Below are positions 16,957 to 25,274 of a stretch of 39,533 nt of DNA, piece after piece. The stretch covers positions 1 to 39,533 of the forward strand of contig CANOYR010000013.1 in the NCBI GenBank assembly GCA_947571655.1, read 5' to 3'. Position 1 is the stretch's first letter. Every line of letters begins with the position of its first letter. The notes beneath the pieces are model-generated. The model worked only from the letters and a program-made list of their open reading frames with translations, had not been told where the DNA came from and did not search any database. Both the position numbers and the translations under genes were made by a program. Source of the DNA: an uncultured Caryophanales bacterium (GTDB lineage Bacteria; Bacillota_I; Bacilli_A; RF39; UBA660).

Positions 16957-17628
16957 ATGTATAAAGAATTAGTATTAAATAATGATCCAAAGGCTATTAT
17001 CAGTGAAACAATTCGTACGTTAAGAACCAATTTACAATTTGCATCCGTCGATAAGAAATTGCGTACAATTTTAATTACGAGTAGTGTTCCAGGCGAAGGA
17101 AAAAGTTTCATTGCAGCAAACTTAGCAGTAGCATTTGCCCAGGGTGGCACTAGAGTATTGTTGGTAGATTGTGATATTAGAAAAGGAAGACAACATTATA
17201 TCTTTGACTCTCATAATCAAAAAGGACTATCAAATTTATTACTTGAAAATGTTTGGGAGAAATATCCTGAATATATTCAGGAAACAAAAATAAAAAATCT
17301 TTCAGTAATGTTTCGTGGAGTAACGCCACCCAATCCATCAGAATTATTGGCATCAGAAAAGAACAAAGAATTGATAGAAATTCTAAAAAATCACTATGAT
17401 TTAGTAATTTTTGACTCTGCACCAGTGAATGGGGGACTTACAGATTCCTTAATTATGAGTACCTTGGTAGATGGTGTTGTCATTGTTAGTGTTGCCAAGG
17501 AAACACCAAAATCTTTACTAAATACAACAAAGAAAAGTTTACAAAATGTAAATGCCAATATCTTAGGAACTGTATTAAATCGTGCAAGTGAAAGTTCTAA
17601 GAAATATTATGGACATTACTATGGATAA
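16957..17628 (+). CDS. cpsD: CpsD/CapB-type tyrosine autokinase
   Basis: 223 residues, the usual size for a Gram-positive BY-kinase. It carries SSVPGEGKSFIAANLA (Walker A, about 43-58), LLVDCDIRKG (Walker A', about 68-77), and YDLVIFDSAPV (Walker B). The C-terminus has four tyrosines in the last seven residues (YYGHYYG), the autophosphorylation cluster. It is activated by CpsC and dephosphorylated by CpsB. The ATG at 16957 is chosen because AGGGAG at 16943-16948 is spaced for it; the two GTG codons just upstream overlap or abut that site. It overlaps the phosphatase gene by 8 nt. Confidence 0.92.
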   Translation: MYKELVLNNDPKAIISETIRTLRTNLQFASVDKKLRTILITSSVPGEGKSFIAANLAVAFAQGGTRVLLVDCDIRKGRQHYIFDSHNQKGLSNLLLENVWEKYPEYIQETKIKNLSVMFRGVTPPNPSELLASEKNKELIEILKNHYDLVIFDSAPVNGGLTDSLIMSTLVDGVVIVSVAKETPKSLLNTTKKSLQNVNANILGTVLNRASESSKKYYGHYYG

Positions 17629-18385
17629 AATTGTTGATATTCATACACACATTTTACCAGGAGTAGATGATGGTGCAAAAACAATGGAAGAAAGTCTTAA
17701 GATAATTGAGTATCTTTCAAAAAGCGGAGTTACAGACATTGTATTAACCTCTCACTATATTAATAATACAAAATATAATGCTAATGAAAAGAACAGAAAA
17801 AGAATTTTCAAAGAATTAAAAAAGAGATTAAATAACGATGAGATAAAATTATATTTGGGAAATGAAGTATACTTATGTGAAGATATCATCAATCTATTAG
17901 AAAGCAAAGAAATTGTAACTTTAAATGATACAAAATATATATTAATTGAATTACCATTAACAGGATATTTGAATAATCTATCCAATATTTTATGTGAATT
18001 AACGAGTTATGGTTTTACTCCTATTATTGCGCATCCAGAAAGATATCATTTTCTTCAAAAACACAACAAGAGAATTCGCGAATTATTAGAATTTAATTGT
18101 CTACTTCAATGTAATGTAGATAGTATTACTGGAAAATATGGGAAAAAAGCAAAAAAATTAATGAAATGGATGCTTAAACATGATTTAGTACAATTTGTTG
18201 CAACAGATACTCATAGTGTAGGTAAGAATAAAAAACTAGAAAAATCTTTCAAAAAACTGAGAAAAATTGTTGGAGAGAAAGAATTTATAGAATTGACTAG
18301 TACCAACCCTTTAAATATTTTAAAGGGAAAAGAAGTTCAAGGAAATTTAGAATATTTAATGGAAGAAGAGCGAAATCGAAATTAA
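17621..18385 (+). CDS. cpsB: CpsB/CapC-type protein-tyrosine phosphatase (PHP fold)
   Basis: 254 residues. The PHP metal-binding signature is complete: IVDIHTHILPGVDDGAKT at the N-terminus (HxH), VLTSHYINNTKYN, YLGNEVYL, PIIAHPERYHFLQKH and VATDTHSVGKN. This manganese-dependent enzyme dephosphorylates the CpsD tyrosine cluster. I prefer ATG 17621, which overlaps the kinase stop and starts exactly at the family N-terminus. In-frame upstream starts (17582, 17609) would add residues unlike the family. Translation is probably coupled to cpsD. Confidence 0.92.
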   Translation: MDKIVDIHTHILPGVDDGAKTMEESLKIIEYLSKSGVTDIVLTSHYINNTKYNANEKNRKRIFKELKKRLNNDEIKLYLGNEVYLCEDIINLLESKEIVTLNDTKYILIELPLTGYLNNLSNILCELTSYGFTPIIAHPERYHFLQKHNKRIRELLEFNCLLQCNVDSITGKYGKKAKKLMKWMLKHDLVQFVATDTHSVGKNKKLEKSFKKLRKIVGEKEFIELTSTNPLNILKGKEVQGNLEYLMEEERNRN

Positions 18386-18412
18386 CTTTTCTTTTTTATA
18401 AAAAAGAAAAGT
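18385..18412. terminator. Palindromic hairpin at the end of cpsB
   Basis: ACTTTTCTTTTTT (18385-18397) and AAAAAAGAAAAGT (18400-18412) are perfect complements around AT, starting at the last base of the stop codon. The T-rich arm precedes rather than follows the stem on the plus strand, so termination is uncertain. Confidence 0.45.
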
Positions 18413-18469
18413 AAGAATTGACATTTTATCTTTAAAAGGAAAGATATTCAAATAAAAAAGTTCTTTTTG

Positions 18470-18478
18470 TGTTACAAT
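18470..18478 (+). promoter_or_regulatory. Extended -10 promoter for the SDR gene
   Basis: TGTTACAAT (18470-18478) lies 31 nt before the SDR start. A TTGACA at 18418-18423 is too far upstream for this -10; it could pair with GATATT at 18443-18448 (19-nt spacer) as a second, weaker promoter. Confidence 0.5.
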
Positions 18479-18508
18479 AAAAATAGCGAATAATAAAGGA
18501 GGAAAATT

Positions 18509-19399
18509 ATGGATTTAAAAAAATTATTTGGATATCAAGGAAAAACAGTCGTAATTACAGGTTCAGCATCAGGAATGAGTAAATCAGCAACAGAATTATT
18601 ATTGGAACTTGGTGCAGAAGTATATGCAATTGACATCAATCAAATAGACTTACCAGTAAAAAAAGCATTTCAAGCAGATTTAAGTAAGAAAGAAGAAATT
18701 GACAAGGTAATGAAAGAATTACCAAAGAAAATAGATGCACTATTTTTGTGTCATGGAATCGCTTATTTTCCTGGAAAAGAATTGCTAGTACAAAAAGTTA
18801 ATTTCTATGGTCAAAAATACATGACAGAACAATTATTAGAGAGAATTTCAAACCATGGTTCTGTTACCTATATTTCATCTGTTGGTGGATTTGGTTGGCA
18901 ACAAGTATATAACCAAGCAGTAGAATTAATTGATTTACCTACTTGGGATGATGCTATGAAATGGTATGAAGAACATCCAGAGTTAATACAAAGTGCTTAT
19001 GTCTTTGCCAAACAATGCCTAGAATCTTATGTAACATATAAATGTATGTCGAAAGAATTTATTGATCGAAAAATTCGATTAAATGCAATTAATCCAGGGG
19101 ATACAACAACTGGTTTAACTGAGGATTTTAATAAGTCGACTAGTCCAACTGGAAATATCAAAGAGGGTGAAGAAATGATTTCTAATATTTTCCTAAAAAG
19201 TTGGAATGGGTATGCTGCAAAACCAGAAGAAATGGGATATCCTATGGTAGTTATTGGTAGTGATATTTGTTCTTATATGTCAGGACAATTAATTTATATT
19301 GATTTCGGATTAACTTCTTCATGGACAAGTGGTGCTTTGCTACAGGCAAATCAAAAATCAATTGAAGAAATCTCAATGGAAGCAAATTCGGAAAATTGA
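18509..19399 (+). CDS. Short-chain dehydrogenase/reductase
   Basis: 296 residues with a complete SDR core: the cofactor loop VVITGSASGMSKSATE (TGxxxGxx at 17-24), ADLS acidic motif near 57, FLCHGIA (NAG-like), catalytic Ser (YISSVGG, 123/124), and Tyr164/Lys168 in SAYVFAKQC, then RLNAINPGDTTTGL. Insertion of about 30 residues between the Ser and Tyr motifs and the short DLS segment are reminiscent of 3-alpha-hydroxysteroid/coniferyl-alcohol dehydrogenases. That sub-family and any bile-acid or steroid substrate are speculation. It has a strong AAAGGAGG site, its own promoter and a terminator, so it is a single-gene unit. It ends in TGA. Confidence 0.9.
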   Translation: MDLKKLFGYQGKTVVITGSASGMSKSATELLLELGAEVYAIDINQIDLPVKKAFQADLSKKEEIDKVMKELPKKIDALFLCHGIAYFPGKELLVQKVNFYGQKYMTEQLLERISNHGSVTYISSVGGFGWQQVYNQAVELIDLPTWDDAMKWYEEHPELIQSAYVFAKQCLESYVTYKCMSKEFIDRKIRLNAINPGDTTTGLTEDFNKSTSPTGNIKEGEEMISNIFLKSWNGYAAKPEEMGYPMVVIGSDICSYMSGQLIYIDFGLTSSWTSGALLQANQKSIEEISMEANSEN

Positions 19400-19421
19400 T
19401 AAGTGATTTAGCAATTAATAT

Positions 19422-19460
19422 CTAATAAAAAAAGGGATTGAATTTTCCCTTTTTTATTAG
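19422..19460. terminator. Terminator between the SDR gene and the CRISPR array
   Basis: CTAATAAAAAAAGGG (19422-19436) pairs with CCCTTTTTTATTAG (19447-19460) with one unpaired A. The 3' arm overlaps the decayed end of the CRISPR array. It can terminate the SDR transcript and, with its A/T symmetry, possibly the CRISPR transcript arriving from the other side. Confidence 0.7.
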
Positions 19461-19742
19461 ATAACATAGATTTAAAACATATAGTCGTCTTGTATTACTG
19501 TATTAAATGTTTTAATACCATTCAAGATGACATAGATCTAAAACTTATAGGATTAATTAATCCATAATCTCCATGTTTTAATACCATTCAAGATGACATA
19601 GATCTAAAACTATCAGTGATAACTTTACTATTACTTTTTTGTTTTAATACCATTCAAGATGACATAGATCTAAAACGCCATGACATCACCTCAATTCAAA
19701 ATTTAAGTTTTAATACCATTCAAGATGACATAGATCTAAAAC
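19443..19742 (-). CRISPR. Type II (II-A-like) CRISPR array, four intact repeats plus one degenerate
   Basis: Four identical 36-bp repeats lie at 19509-19544, 19575-19610, 19641-19676 and 19707-19742, with three 30-bp spacers between them. A fifth, degenerate copy ends at 19478, again exactly 30 bp from the next repeat; 18 of its last 20 bases match and its first half is lost in the SDR terminator. The decayed copy marks the trailer end, so the leader is on the right and the array is read on the minus strand. In that sense the repeat begins GTTTTAGATCTATG, contains CTTGAATGGT, and ends TTAAAAC. From memory it is identical at 28 of 36 positions to the Streptococcus pyogenes type II-A repeat. 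There are no cas genes, and no anti-repeat or tracrRNA was seen in the window. Confidence 0.95.
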
Positions 19743-19829
19743 CTCAAATGGAATCAATCTATTATCGTTCATAGAGTAAACTTATACATCTTAAATGATA
19801 AAATCATCGTCATCATACCTATTTTAACA
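19743..19829 (-). promoter_or_regulatory. Putative CRISPR leader and promoter
   Basis: The AT-rich stretch right of the last intact repeat is where the leader is expected. On the minus strand TGTTAAAAT (plus positions 19821-19829) is an extended -10, which would start a transcript about 70 nt before the first repeat. No good -35 is visible. Between 19830 and 19956 I see nothing else besides A/T-rich sequence and the ribosome site of the next gene. Confidence 0.45.
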
Positions 19830-19956
19830 TAAATATATCGAAATAATCATAAAAATTGTTTTTGATGACCAAATATTTTATAAATACTTATTCATTATCT
19901 TGTCAAATAAAAAAAAACATGATATTCTTAATTACGATAGAAGAGGGAGTAGTCAT

Positions 19957-20265
19957 ATGGGTTTTGATGTGTTTTTATTAGTTGTTTTAATTGTTGCAGG
20001 AGTCTGTTTTTTCAGAAAATTAGACAGTAGTGTGTATTTTGTTGCCTCTTTAGACATCTTTTTTCGAATTTTAACGTTTATTAGAGATCATCTAGGAGTG
20101 GAAGATTTTAGCCGAATGATTCGTGAATATTTTCCGGAAAGCATTCCAGGAGTTATTTATAAATACACTGATGGAATTTTATCTACAATTTTAATTTGGA
20201 TTTATGTTTTGATGTTTGCTGTATTTTTATTTTACACTGTTCGAATTTTATGGAAAAAAAGATAA
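19957..20265 (+). CDS. Small two-helix membrane protein of unknown function
   Basis: 102 residues. A first hydrophobic segment spans about residues 4-19 (FLLVVLIVAGVCFF). A central amphipathic part follows (FIRDHLGVEDFSRMIREYFP), and a second hydrophobic helix spans about 75-97 before a lysine-rich end. I do not recognise a family. The ATG at 19957 is chosen over the in-frame TTG at 19900 because GAGGGAG (about 19943-19949) sits at the right distance. It lies between the CRISPR leader and ftsA, on the ftsA strand but with a likely terminator in between. Its promoter would have to lie within the CRISPR leader region. Confidence 0.7.
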   Translation: MGFDVFLLVVLIVAGVCFFRKLDSSVYFVASLDIFFRILTFIRDHLGVEDFSRMIREYFPESIPGVIYKYTDGILSTILIWIYVLMFAVFLFYTVRILWKKR

Positions 20266-20272
20266 TATAGTC

Positions 20273-20324
20273 AAGGTCGTGTAGTATTAGTAGTTCTTTT
20301 GAAACTTTTACTTTACGACCTTTC
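20273..20324 (+). terminator. Probable terminator after the small membrane protein
   Basis: AAGGTCGT (20273-20280) pairs with ACGACCTT (20315-20322). The stem extends inward by five positions with one mismatch and one G-U pair. The loop is long and the T-tail short (TTTCTTC), so a small RNA is an alternative. Confidence 0.5.
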
Positions 20325-20497
20325 TTCATTAACAGCTCCTCATTTAATTAAATTTACCCATTACTTGTTTTTCTACCAATCCAAAATAGATTTCTCAAAT
20401 TAAAAAATTTCTTTTCTAAACTAGGTTAAATTTTTTTTCTTTTAATTTCCCATTCTTTAGTGTATAATTGTTTTAATAATAGGAGGCAGACAGTTCG

Positions 20498-21736
20498 ATG
20501 AAAAAGATATATACAAGTGTTGATTTAGGTAGCTATGGAATCAAAATGATTGTTAGTGAGTGTGTAAATGGAACTTTTCATGTTTTGGCTGCTACCAATG
20601 TTCGGAGTAAAGGAATAAAGAATGGACGAATTGATGATTTAGAAAGTGTAGTTCTGTCTTTAGAAAAAGCAAAAAAGAATATTGAAGGGATGATTGGAGT
20701 TTCTGTTGATCAGGCAATTGTTTCTGTTCCTTCTGATGAAATTGATTTTAATATTGTATCTGGAAAAATAAACCTAAACCCAAATTTAATAATTGATTCA
20801 GAAGAAATTTCAAAAGTACTGCACGAAGCAATTTTAGGTAATGTAGTAAGCGACCGAGAACTTGTAACGATTATACCTATTTCCTTTCATATAGATGGAA
20901 AAGAAGGAATCAAAGATCCGAAAGGATTAATGGGAAAAGAACTATCTGTAAAGGCAGTGATTACGACAATACCAAAAGCACCATTAAAGCAAGTTCTAAA
21001 CTTATTACGCACTTGTGGTATTATGCCAGCTGATGTTTGCTTTAAGGCAGTAGGAGATTATTTTGAAGCCAGAAGCCCTGAAACAGATAATGAAGTAGGT
21101 GTTATTCTTAACTTAGGTTATGATAATTTAGAAGTTTCTATTTTTAATAAGGGAATTATGATTAAAAATGAAAAATTAAATATTGGCTCTAAAGAAATTG
21201 ATTTAGAGATTATGAAACGATATCTTTTAAAAAAGGGAACAGCACGAAGTTTAAAAGAGAATTTTTCAATTAGTAATACGAGATATGCAGATGCTTCCGA
21301 TTATATTGAAGTAATAAACAAGAACCAAGAAAAAATTACAATTGGACAGTTAGAAATATCAGAACTTGTAGAAAGTAAAATTGTACAACTTTTAAAACTT
21401 GCGAAAAAGCAAATAAATCTCTTAACAAACCGAGAAATAAGTTATATAATAATAACTGGGGGAATCAGTGAACTCGCTGGTTTTCAATATGTGGTAGAGA
21501 ATGTTTTTGACCGAAGGGCATCAACTTTAGATATTCGAACAATGGGAGTAAGGAATAATATGTATTCTAGTGCCTTTGGGATGATTAAGTATTTTTATTA
21601 TAAATTAGAATCAAGAGGAAAGACTTATTCGATGTTTAATGAAAGTCAAGCAGAAAATTTAGTATCAACAAATAGAAAAATGCTAGGTGCAACCGGGGAT
21701 AATATTATTCAAAAAGTATTTGGGTATTTTTCTTAA
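20498..21736 (+). CDS. ftsA: Cell-division protein FtsA
   Basis: 412 residues, the normal FtsA length. This actin-like ATPase tethers FtsZ rings to the membrane and recruits division proteins. Visible are the phosphate-1 segment TSVDLGSYGIKMIVSE, the adenosine region IIITGGISELAGFQYVVEN, and the SHS2 (1C) region after residue 85. The C-terminal amphipathic membrane-targeting helix is NIIQKVFGYFS. AGGAGG lies upstream (11 nt spacing) and TATAAT at 20463-20468 preceded by TG is a likely -10. It forms an operon with ftsZ, which follows after 18 nt. No murein-cluster genes precede it: the local division cluster is reduced to ftsA-ftsZ. Confidence 0.95.
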   Translation: MKKIYTSVDLGSYGIKMIVSECVNGTFHVLAATNVRSKGIKNGRIDDLESVVLSLEKAKKNIEGMIGVSVDQAIVSVPSDEIDFNIVSGKINLNPNLIIDSEEISKVLHEAILGNVVSDRELVTIIPISFHIDGKEGIKDPKGLMGKELSVKAVITTIPKAPLKQVLNLLRTCGIMPADVCFKAVGDYFEARSPETDNEVGVILNLGYDNLEVSIFNKGIMIKNEKLNIGSKEIDLEIMKRYLLKKGTARSLKENFSISNTRYADASDYIEVINKNQEKITIGQLEISELVESKIVQLLKLAKKQINLLTNREISYIIITGGISELAGFQYVVENVFDRRASTLDIRTMGVRNNMYSSAFGMIKYFYYKLESRGKTYSMFNESQAENLVSTNRKMLGATGDNIIQKVFGYFS

Positions 21737-21754
21737 GATTAGGGAGGATTTTAT

Positions 21755-22855
21755 ATGTTAAATGGATTAGAGATGGATCAACTAGCAAAGATAAAAGTAA
21801 TTGGCATTGGTGGCGGTGGTTGTAATGCAGTCAATCGAATGATAGAATCTGGGGTTAAAGGTGTAGAATTTATTGTTGCAAATACAGATTTGCAAGTATT
21901 AAATAATTCGCAAGCAGACATAAAAATTCAAATTGGAACAAATCTTACGGATGGACTTGGAGCAGGGGCAAATCCTGAAGTTGGAAGAGAAGCTGCAGTA
22001 GAATCCAAAAAAGAAATAGAAGATGCCCTACAAGGTGCAGATATGGTTTTTGTTACTTGTGGTATGGGAGGTGGAACTGGGACAGGTGCTTCTCCTGTTA
22101 TTGCAGAAATTGCTCAAACTCTCGGAGCCTTAACGGTTGCAATTGTAACGAAACCATTTGGTTTTGAAGGTAGAAAGAGAATGGATAATGCTTTAAAAGG
22201 ACTTGATGAATTAAAAAAGCATGTCGATACTTTAATTGTTATTCCAAATGATCGTTTAAGAGAAATTATTGATAAAACAACACCGATGATTGAAGCCTTT
22301 AAAGAAGTAGATAATGTCCTCCGTCGAGGAGTTCAATCCATTTCAGATTTAATTGCTGTTGTAGGATTAGTTAACCTAGATTTTGCGGATGTAAAAGCTG
22401 TAATGCAAAACTCTGGAAATGCGATTATTGGAATTGGAATTGGAATGGGAGAAGATCGAGCAATCGAAGCTGCCAAACAAGCTGTTTCCTCACCACTTTT
22501 AGAAACTAGTATCTCAGGAGCAACAGATGCAATTATTAATGTTACAGGAGGAACCAATTTAACATTGTTTGAAGCAGAACAAGCTGCAGAGGTTGTAAGA
22601 GCAGCTGCCAATACAGATATTAATACAATTTTTGGTTCTGTAATTAATGAAAATTTAACAGATGAAGTAATTGTTACAGTAATTGCTACTGGATTTGAAA
22701 AATCTGGTACACAAACATCAAAAGAACCAATTTATAATAATGTTCAGAATAATCGTCGAAGCACACAGCCAAGAGAAATCGAGGTAATTGAAGATTTTGA
22801 TGATGATGATGGAGATGATGAAATTCCAGTTTTTTTACAAAATAGGAATTTCTAA
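21755..22855 (+). CDS. ftsZ: Cell-division protein FtsZ
   Basis: 366 residues. This tubulin-like GTPase forms the division ring. GTP-binding features are [20 protein letters not shown] (residues 13-32), the tubulin signature [19 protein letters not shown], and the T7 catalytic loop [12 protein letters not shown]. The variable linker is short (from about 325) and acidic. The conserved C-terminal peptide that binds FtsA is [21 protein letters not shown] precedes the ATG. A terminator follows directly, so ftsA-ftsZ is a two-gene unit. Confidence 0.98.
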   Translation: MLNGLEMDQLAKIKVIGIGGGGCNAVNRMIESGVKGVEFIVANTDLQVLNNSQADIKIQIGTNLTDGLGAGANPEVGREAAVESKKEIEDALQGADMVFVTCGMGGGTGTGASPVIAEIAQTLGALTVAIVTKPFGFEGRKRMDNALKGLDELKKHVDTLIVIPNDRLREIIDKTTPMIEAFKEVDNVLRRGVQSISDLIAVVGLVNLDFADVKAVMQNSGNAIIGIGIGMGEDRAIEAAKQAVSSPLLETSISGATDAIINVTGGTNLTLFEAEQAAEVVRAAANTDINTIFGSVINENLTDEVIVTVIATGFEKSGTQTSKEPIYNNVQNNRRSTQPREIEVIEDFDDDDGDDEIPVFLQNRNF

Positions 22856-22870
22856 GATACAAAAACAAAG

Positions 22871-22903
22871 AAAGATACTCGAAAAGAATAGTATCTTTTT
22901 TAC
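22871..22903 (+). terminator. Rho-independent terminator after ftsZ
   Basis: AAAGATACT (22871-22879) pairs with AGTATCTTT (22890-22898), followed by TTT and more T-rich sequence. Confidence 0.8.
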
Positions 22904-23116
22904 TTTTCTTTCCACATTTCATAAACGATATTATAAAATGTGAGTATAAAAATTACAAATCTAAATATAAAAAATAAGTTTTCTTTTAAGAAAATTAAAA
23001 AGTAGAATCCAAAGATGTTTTCAAATCAAAGTCAAAGAATTCAAAAAATATCTTTTTCCTTTTTATAGTTATAATGTCAAAAAAATCGGTATAATTTAGA
23101 TAAAGAAGAATAATTA
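22904..23116. other. AT-rich intergenic stretch between ftsZ and topA
   Basis: No gene is apparent. It holds two inverted repeats: CACATTT (22913-22919) with AAATGTG (22936-22942), and TTTTCTT/AAGAAAA around 22979-22994. Several TATAAT-like boxes lie between 23064 and 23100 without matching -35 elements. These may be alternative topA promoters, but nothing further can be supported. Confidence 0.4.
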
Positions 23117-23145
23117 TTGACAAAGAAGAAAATAATTAGTATAAA
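23117..23145 (+). promoter_or_regulatory. topA: Promoter of topA
   Basis: TTGACA (23117-23122), 17-nt spacer, TATAAA (23140-23145). The start point would be near 23152, downstream of the in-frame ATG at 23145. Confidence 0.75.
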
Positions 23146-23171
23146 TGAAAAGAACGAAGGAAGTGTTAACT

Positions 23172-25208
23172 GTGGCAGAAAATTTAGTGATTGTAGAATC
23201 TCCTAGTAAGAGCAAAACAATTGAGAAATATTTAGGAAAAGGGTATAAAGTAGTTTCTTCCAAAGGACATATTCGTGATCTTGCAACGACTGGAAAATAT
23301 GGACTTGGAGTAGACATAGAAAATCACTTTGAACCAAATTATATTTTAATTAGTGGAAAAAAGAAATTAGTTCAAGAATTAAAAAAAGAAGTAAAAGACG
23401 CTGATAAAGTATATCTAGCAACTGACCCTGATCGGGAAGGAGAAGCAATTTCTTGGCATTTAAAAGAAGCGCTAGGTATTAAAGACAAAAATTATGAACG
23501 TGTATTGTTTCATGAAATAACAAAAGATAAAGTGTTAGAAGCATTCACATCTCCCAGAAAAATCGACATTGACTTGGTACATAGTCAAGAAACAAGAAGA
23601 ATTCTAGATCGAATTATTGGCTTTCGTTTAAGTAAATTAATGCAGTCAAAAACAGGAGGAAAGTCAGCAGGAAGAGTACAGAGTGTTGCTTTAAAACTAA
23701 TTGTTGATCGAGAAAGAGAAATTGAGGTGTTTATTCCAGAGGAGTATTGGACAGTTCACGCAGTATTTGACCAGTTTCAGGCAGAATTATTTGAATATCA
23801 AAAAGAAAAATTAGAATTAAAATCAAAAGAAGAAGTCGACCAAATTTTAGAAAAACTTCAAAAAAAATACACCGTGATAGACATTGAAGAAAAAGAAAAG
23901 AAAAAGCGTGCAAAGACTCCATTTATTACTTCTACATTACAACAAGAAGCTTCTACTAAACTAGGATTTACAGCAAAAAAGACAATGAGCATCGCACAAA
24001 AATTATATGAAGGAATTGATATTGGAAAGGAAACAGTTGGATTAATTTCTTATATGAGAACAGATTCTGTTCGATTAAGTGATGAATTTGTAAAATCTGC
24101 TCAGGCCTATCTTTTTAAAGAATATGGAAAAGAATATGTTGGATATGTAAAAACTTCAAAAAATAATGAAAATGTACAAGATGCACACGAAGCAATTAGG
24201 CCTACCAGTATCAATCGTACACCGAAAGATATGAAACCATACCTAAATCCTGATGAATATAAATTATATCGTTTTATCTATACTCGTGCAGTTGCTTCAC
24301 TGATGAGTGATGCCAAAGTAAAAGCAACGAGTGTTATTTTAAATAATTGTGATTACCATTTTAAAGCAAATGGACAAATTTTAATATTTGATGGATACTT
24401 GAAATTATATCGTGATTATGAAGATAGTGAAGATAAAGTTTTACCAGAAATTTTAATGACACAAAAGGAATTTGAAACAGAAGAATTAGATACTAAACAA
24501 CATTTTACATCTCCCCCAGCACGTTATAGTGAAGCTAAATTAATTGATGCTTTAGAAAAACTTGGAATTGGACGGCCATCTACTTATGCGACAATTATCG
24601 ATACAATTAAAGCAAGAGGATATGTAGAAACCATAGAAAAGAAATTTAAACCGACAGAAATTGGAATTGTTACAACGGATAAACTGCAAGAGTGTTTTTC
24701 TGAGTTCATTAATGTCAAATATACGGCAGCAATGGAACACGATTTAGATGAAATTGCCTTAGGAAAAGAACAATTTTTAACAGTTTTAGAAAATTTCTAT
24801 GAAAAGTTTGAACCAACAGTACAAAAGGCATTTGGAGAAATGGAAAAAGTTCCTCCAAAAGAAACTGGAGAGAATTGTCCAGAATGTGGCAGTCCCTTAG
24901 TAATTCGAAAGGGAAGATATGGAGAGTTTACGGCATGTAGTAACTACCCAGAATGTAAGTATATAAAAAAAGAACCCAAAGAACTAAAAATTATTATGGA
25001 TTGTCCGATTTGTAAAGAAGGACAGATTGTAGAGAGAAAAACAAAACGTGGAAAAATCTTTTATGGATGTAGTAATTATCCAAAATGTAAAGTAGCGACT
25101 TGGGAAATACCAACAGGAGATATCTGTCCAAAATGCCATAGTTTATTAGTTCAGAAGAAAGATCAAATTCAATGTAGTAACTCTGATTGTAACGGTGAAG
25201 AAAAATAG
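23172..25208 (+). CDS. topA: DNA topoisomerase I
   Basis: 678 residues from GTG 23172. A type IA topoisomerase that relaxes negative supercoils. The Toprim domain starts NLVIVESPSKSKTIEKYLGK and has ATDPDREGEAISWHL. The active-site tyrosine lies in GLISYMRTDSVRLS. HEAIRPTS and GRPSTYATI are also typical. Three C-terminal zinc-ribbon modules follow: CPECGSPLV with CSNYPEC, CPICKEGQI with CSNYPKC, and CPKCHSLL with CSNSDC. I choose the GTG because GAAGGAAG (23156-23163) is spaced 8 nt from it and a consensus promoter overlaps the earlier ATG at 23145, which would lie upstream of the transcript start. Confidence 0.96.
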   Translation: MAENLVIVESPSKSKTIEKYLGKGYKVVSSKGHIRDLATTGKYGLGVDIENHFEPNYILISGKKKLVQELKKEVKDADKVYLATDPDREGEAISWHLKEALGIKDKNYERVLFHEITKDKVLEAFTSPRKIDIDLVHSQETRRILDRIIGFRLSKLMQSKTGGKSAGRVQSVALKLIVDREREIEVFIPEEYWTVHAVFDQFQAELFEYQKEKLELKSKEEVDQILEKLQKKYTVIDIEEKEKKKRAKTPFITSTLQQEASTKLGFTAKKTMSIAQKLYEGIDIGKETVGLISYMRTDSVRLSDEFVKSAQAYLFKEYGKEYVGYVKTSKNNENVQDAHEAIRPTSINRTPKDMKPYLNPDEYKLYRFIYTRAVASLMSDAKVKATSVILNNCDYHFKANGQILIFDGYLKLYRDYEDSEDKVLPEILMTQKEFETEELDTKQHFTSPPARYSEAKLIDALEKLGIGRPSTYATIIDTIKARGYVETIEKKFKPTEIGIVTTDKLQECFSEFINVKYTAAMEHDLDEIALGKEQFLTVLENFYEKFEPTVQKAFGEMEKVPPKETGENCPECGSPLVIRKGRYGEFTACSNYPECKYIKKEPKELKIIMDCPICKEGQIVERKTKRGKIFYGCSNYPKCKVATWEIPTGDICPKCHSLLVQKKDQIQCSNSDCNGEEK

Positions 25209-25219
25209 AATGATTTGTT

Positions 25220-25245
25220 AAAGCCTTGTATTTCCAAGGCTTTTT
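25220..25245 (+). terminator. Rho-independent terminator after topA
   Basis: AAAGCCTTG (25220-25228) pairs with CAAGGCTTT (25235-25243), followed by TT, then the -10 box of the next gene. Confidence 0.85.
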
Positions 25246-25253
25246 GTTATAAT
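25226..25253 (+). promoter_or_regulatory. Promoter embedded in the topA terminator
   Basis: TTGTAT (25226-25231) lies in the terminator stem-loop; after 16 nt comes TATAAT (25248-25253) with TGT before it. It would drive the 252-residue gene and the Xer gene. Confidence 0.65.
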
Positions 25254-25274
25254 AGAAACAAGTAGGTGATTTGG

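Noticed and set aside
19743..19956. tracrRNA or anti-repeat beside the CRISPR array
   Set aside because: I looked for sequence complementary to the repeat (for example ATTCAAGATGACATAG outside the array) on both strands and saw none in the flanks or elsewhere in the window.
22333..22611. Minus-strand 92-residue frame in ftsZ
   Set aside because: Shadow of the conserved ftsZ coding sequence.
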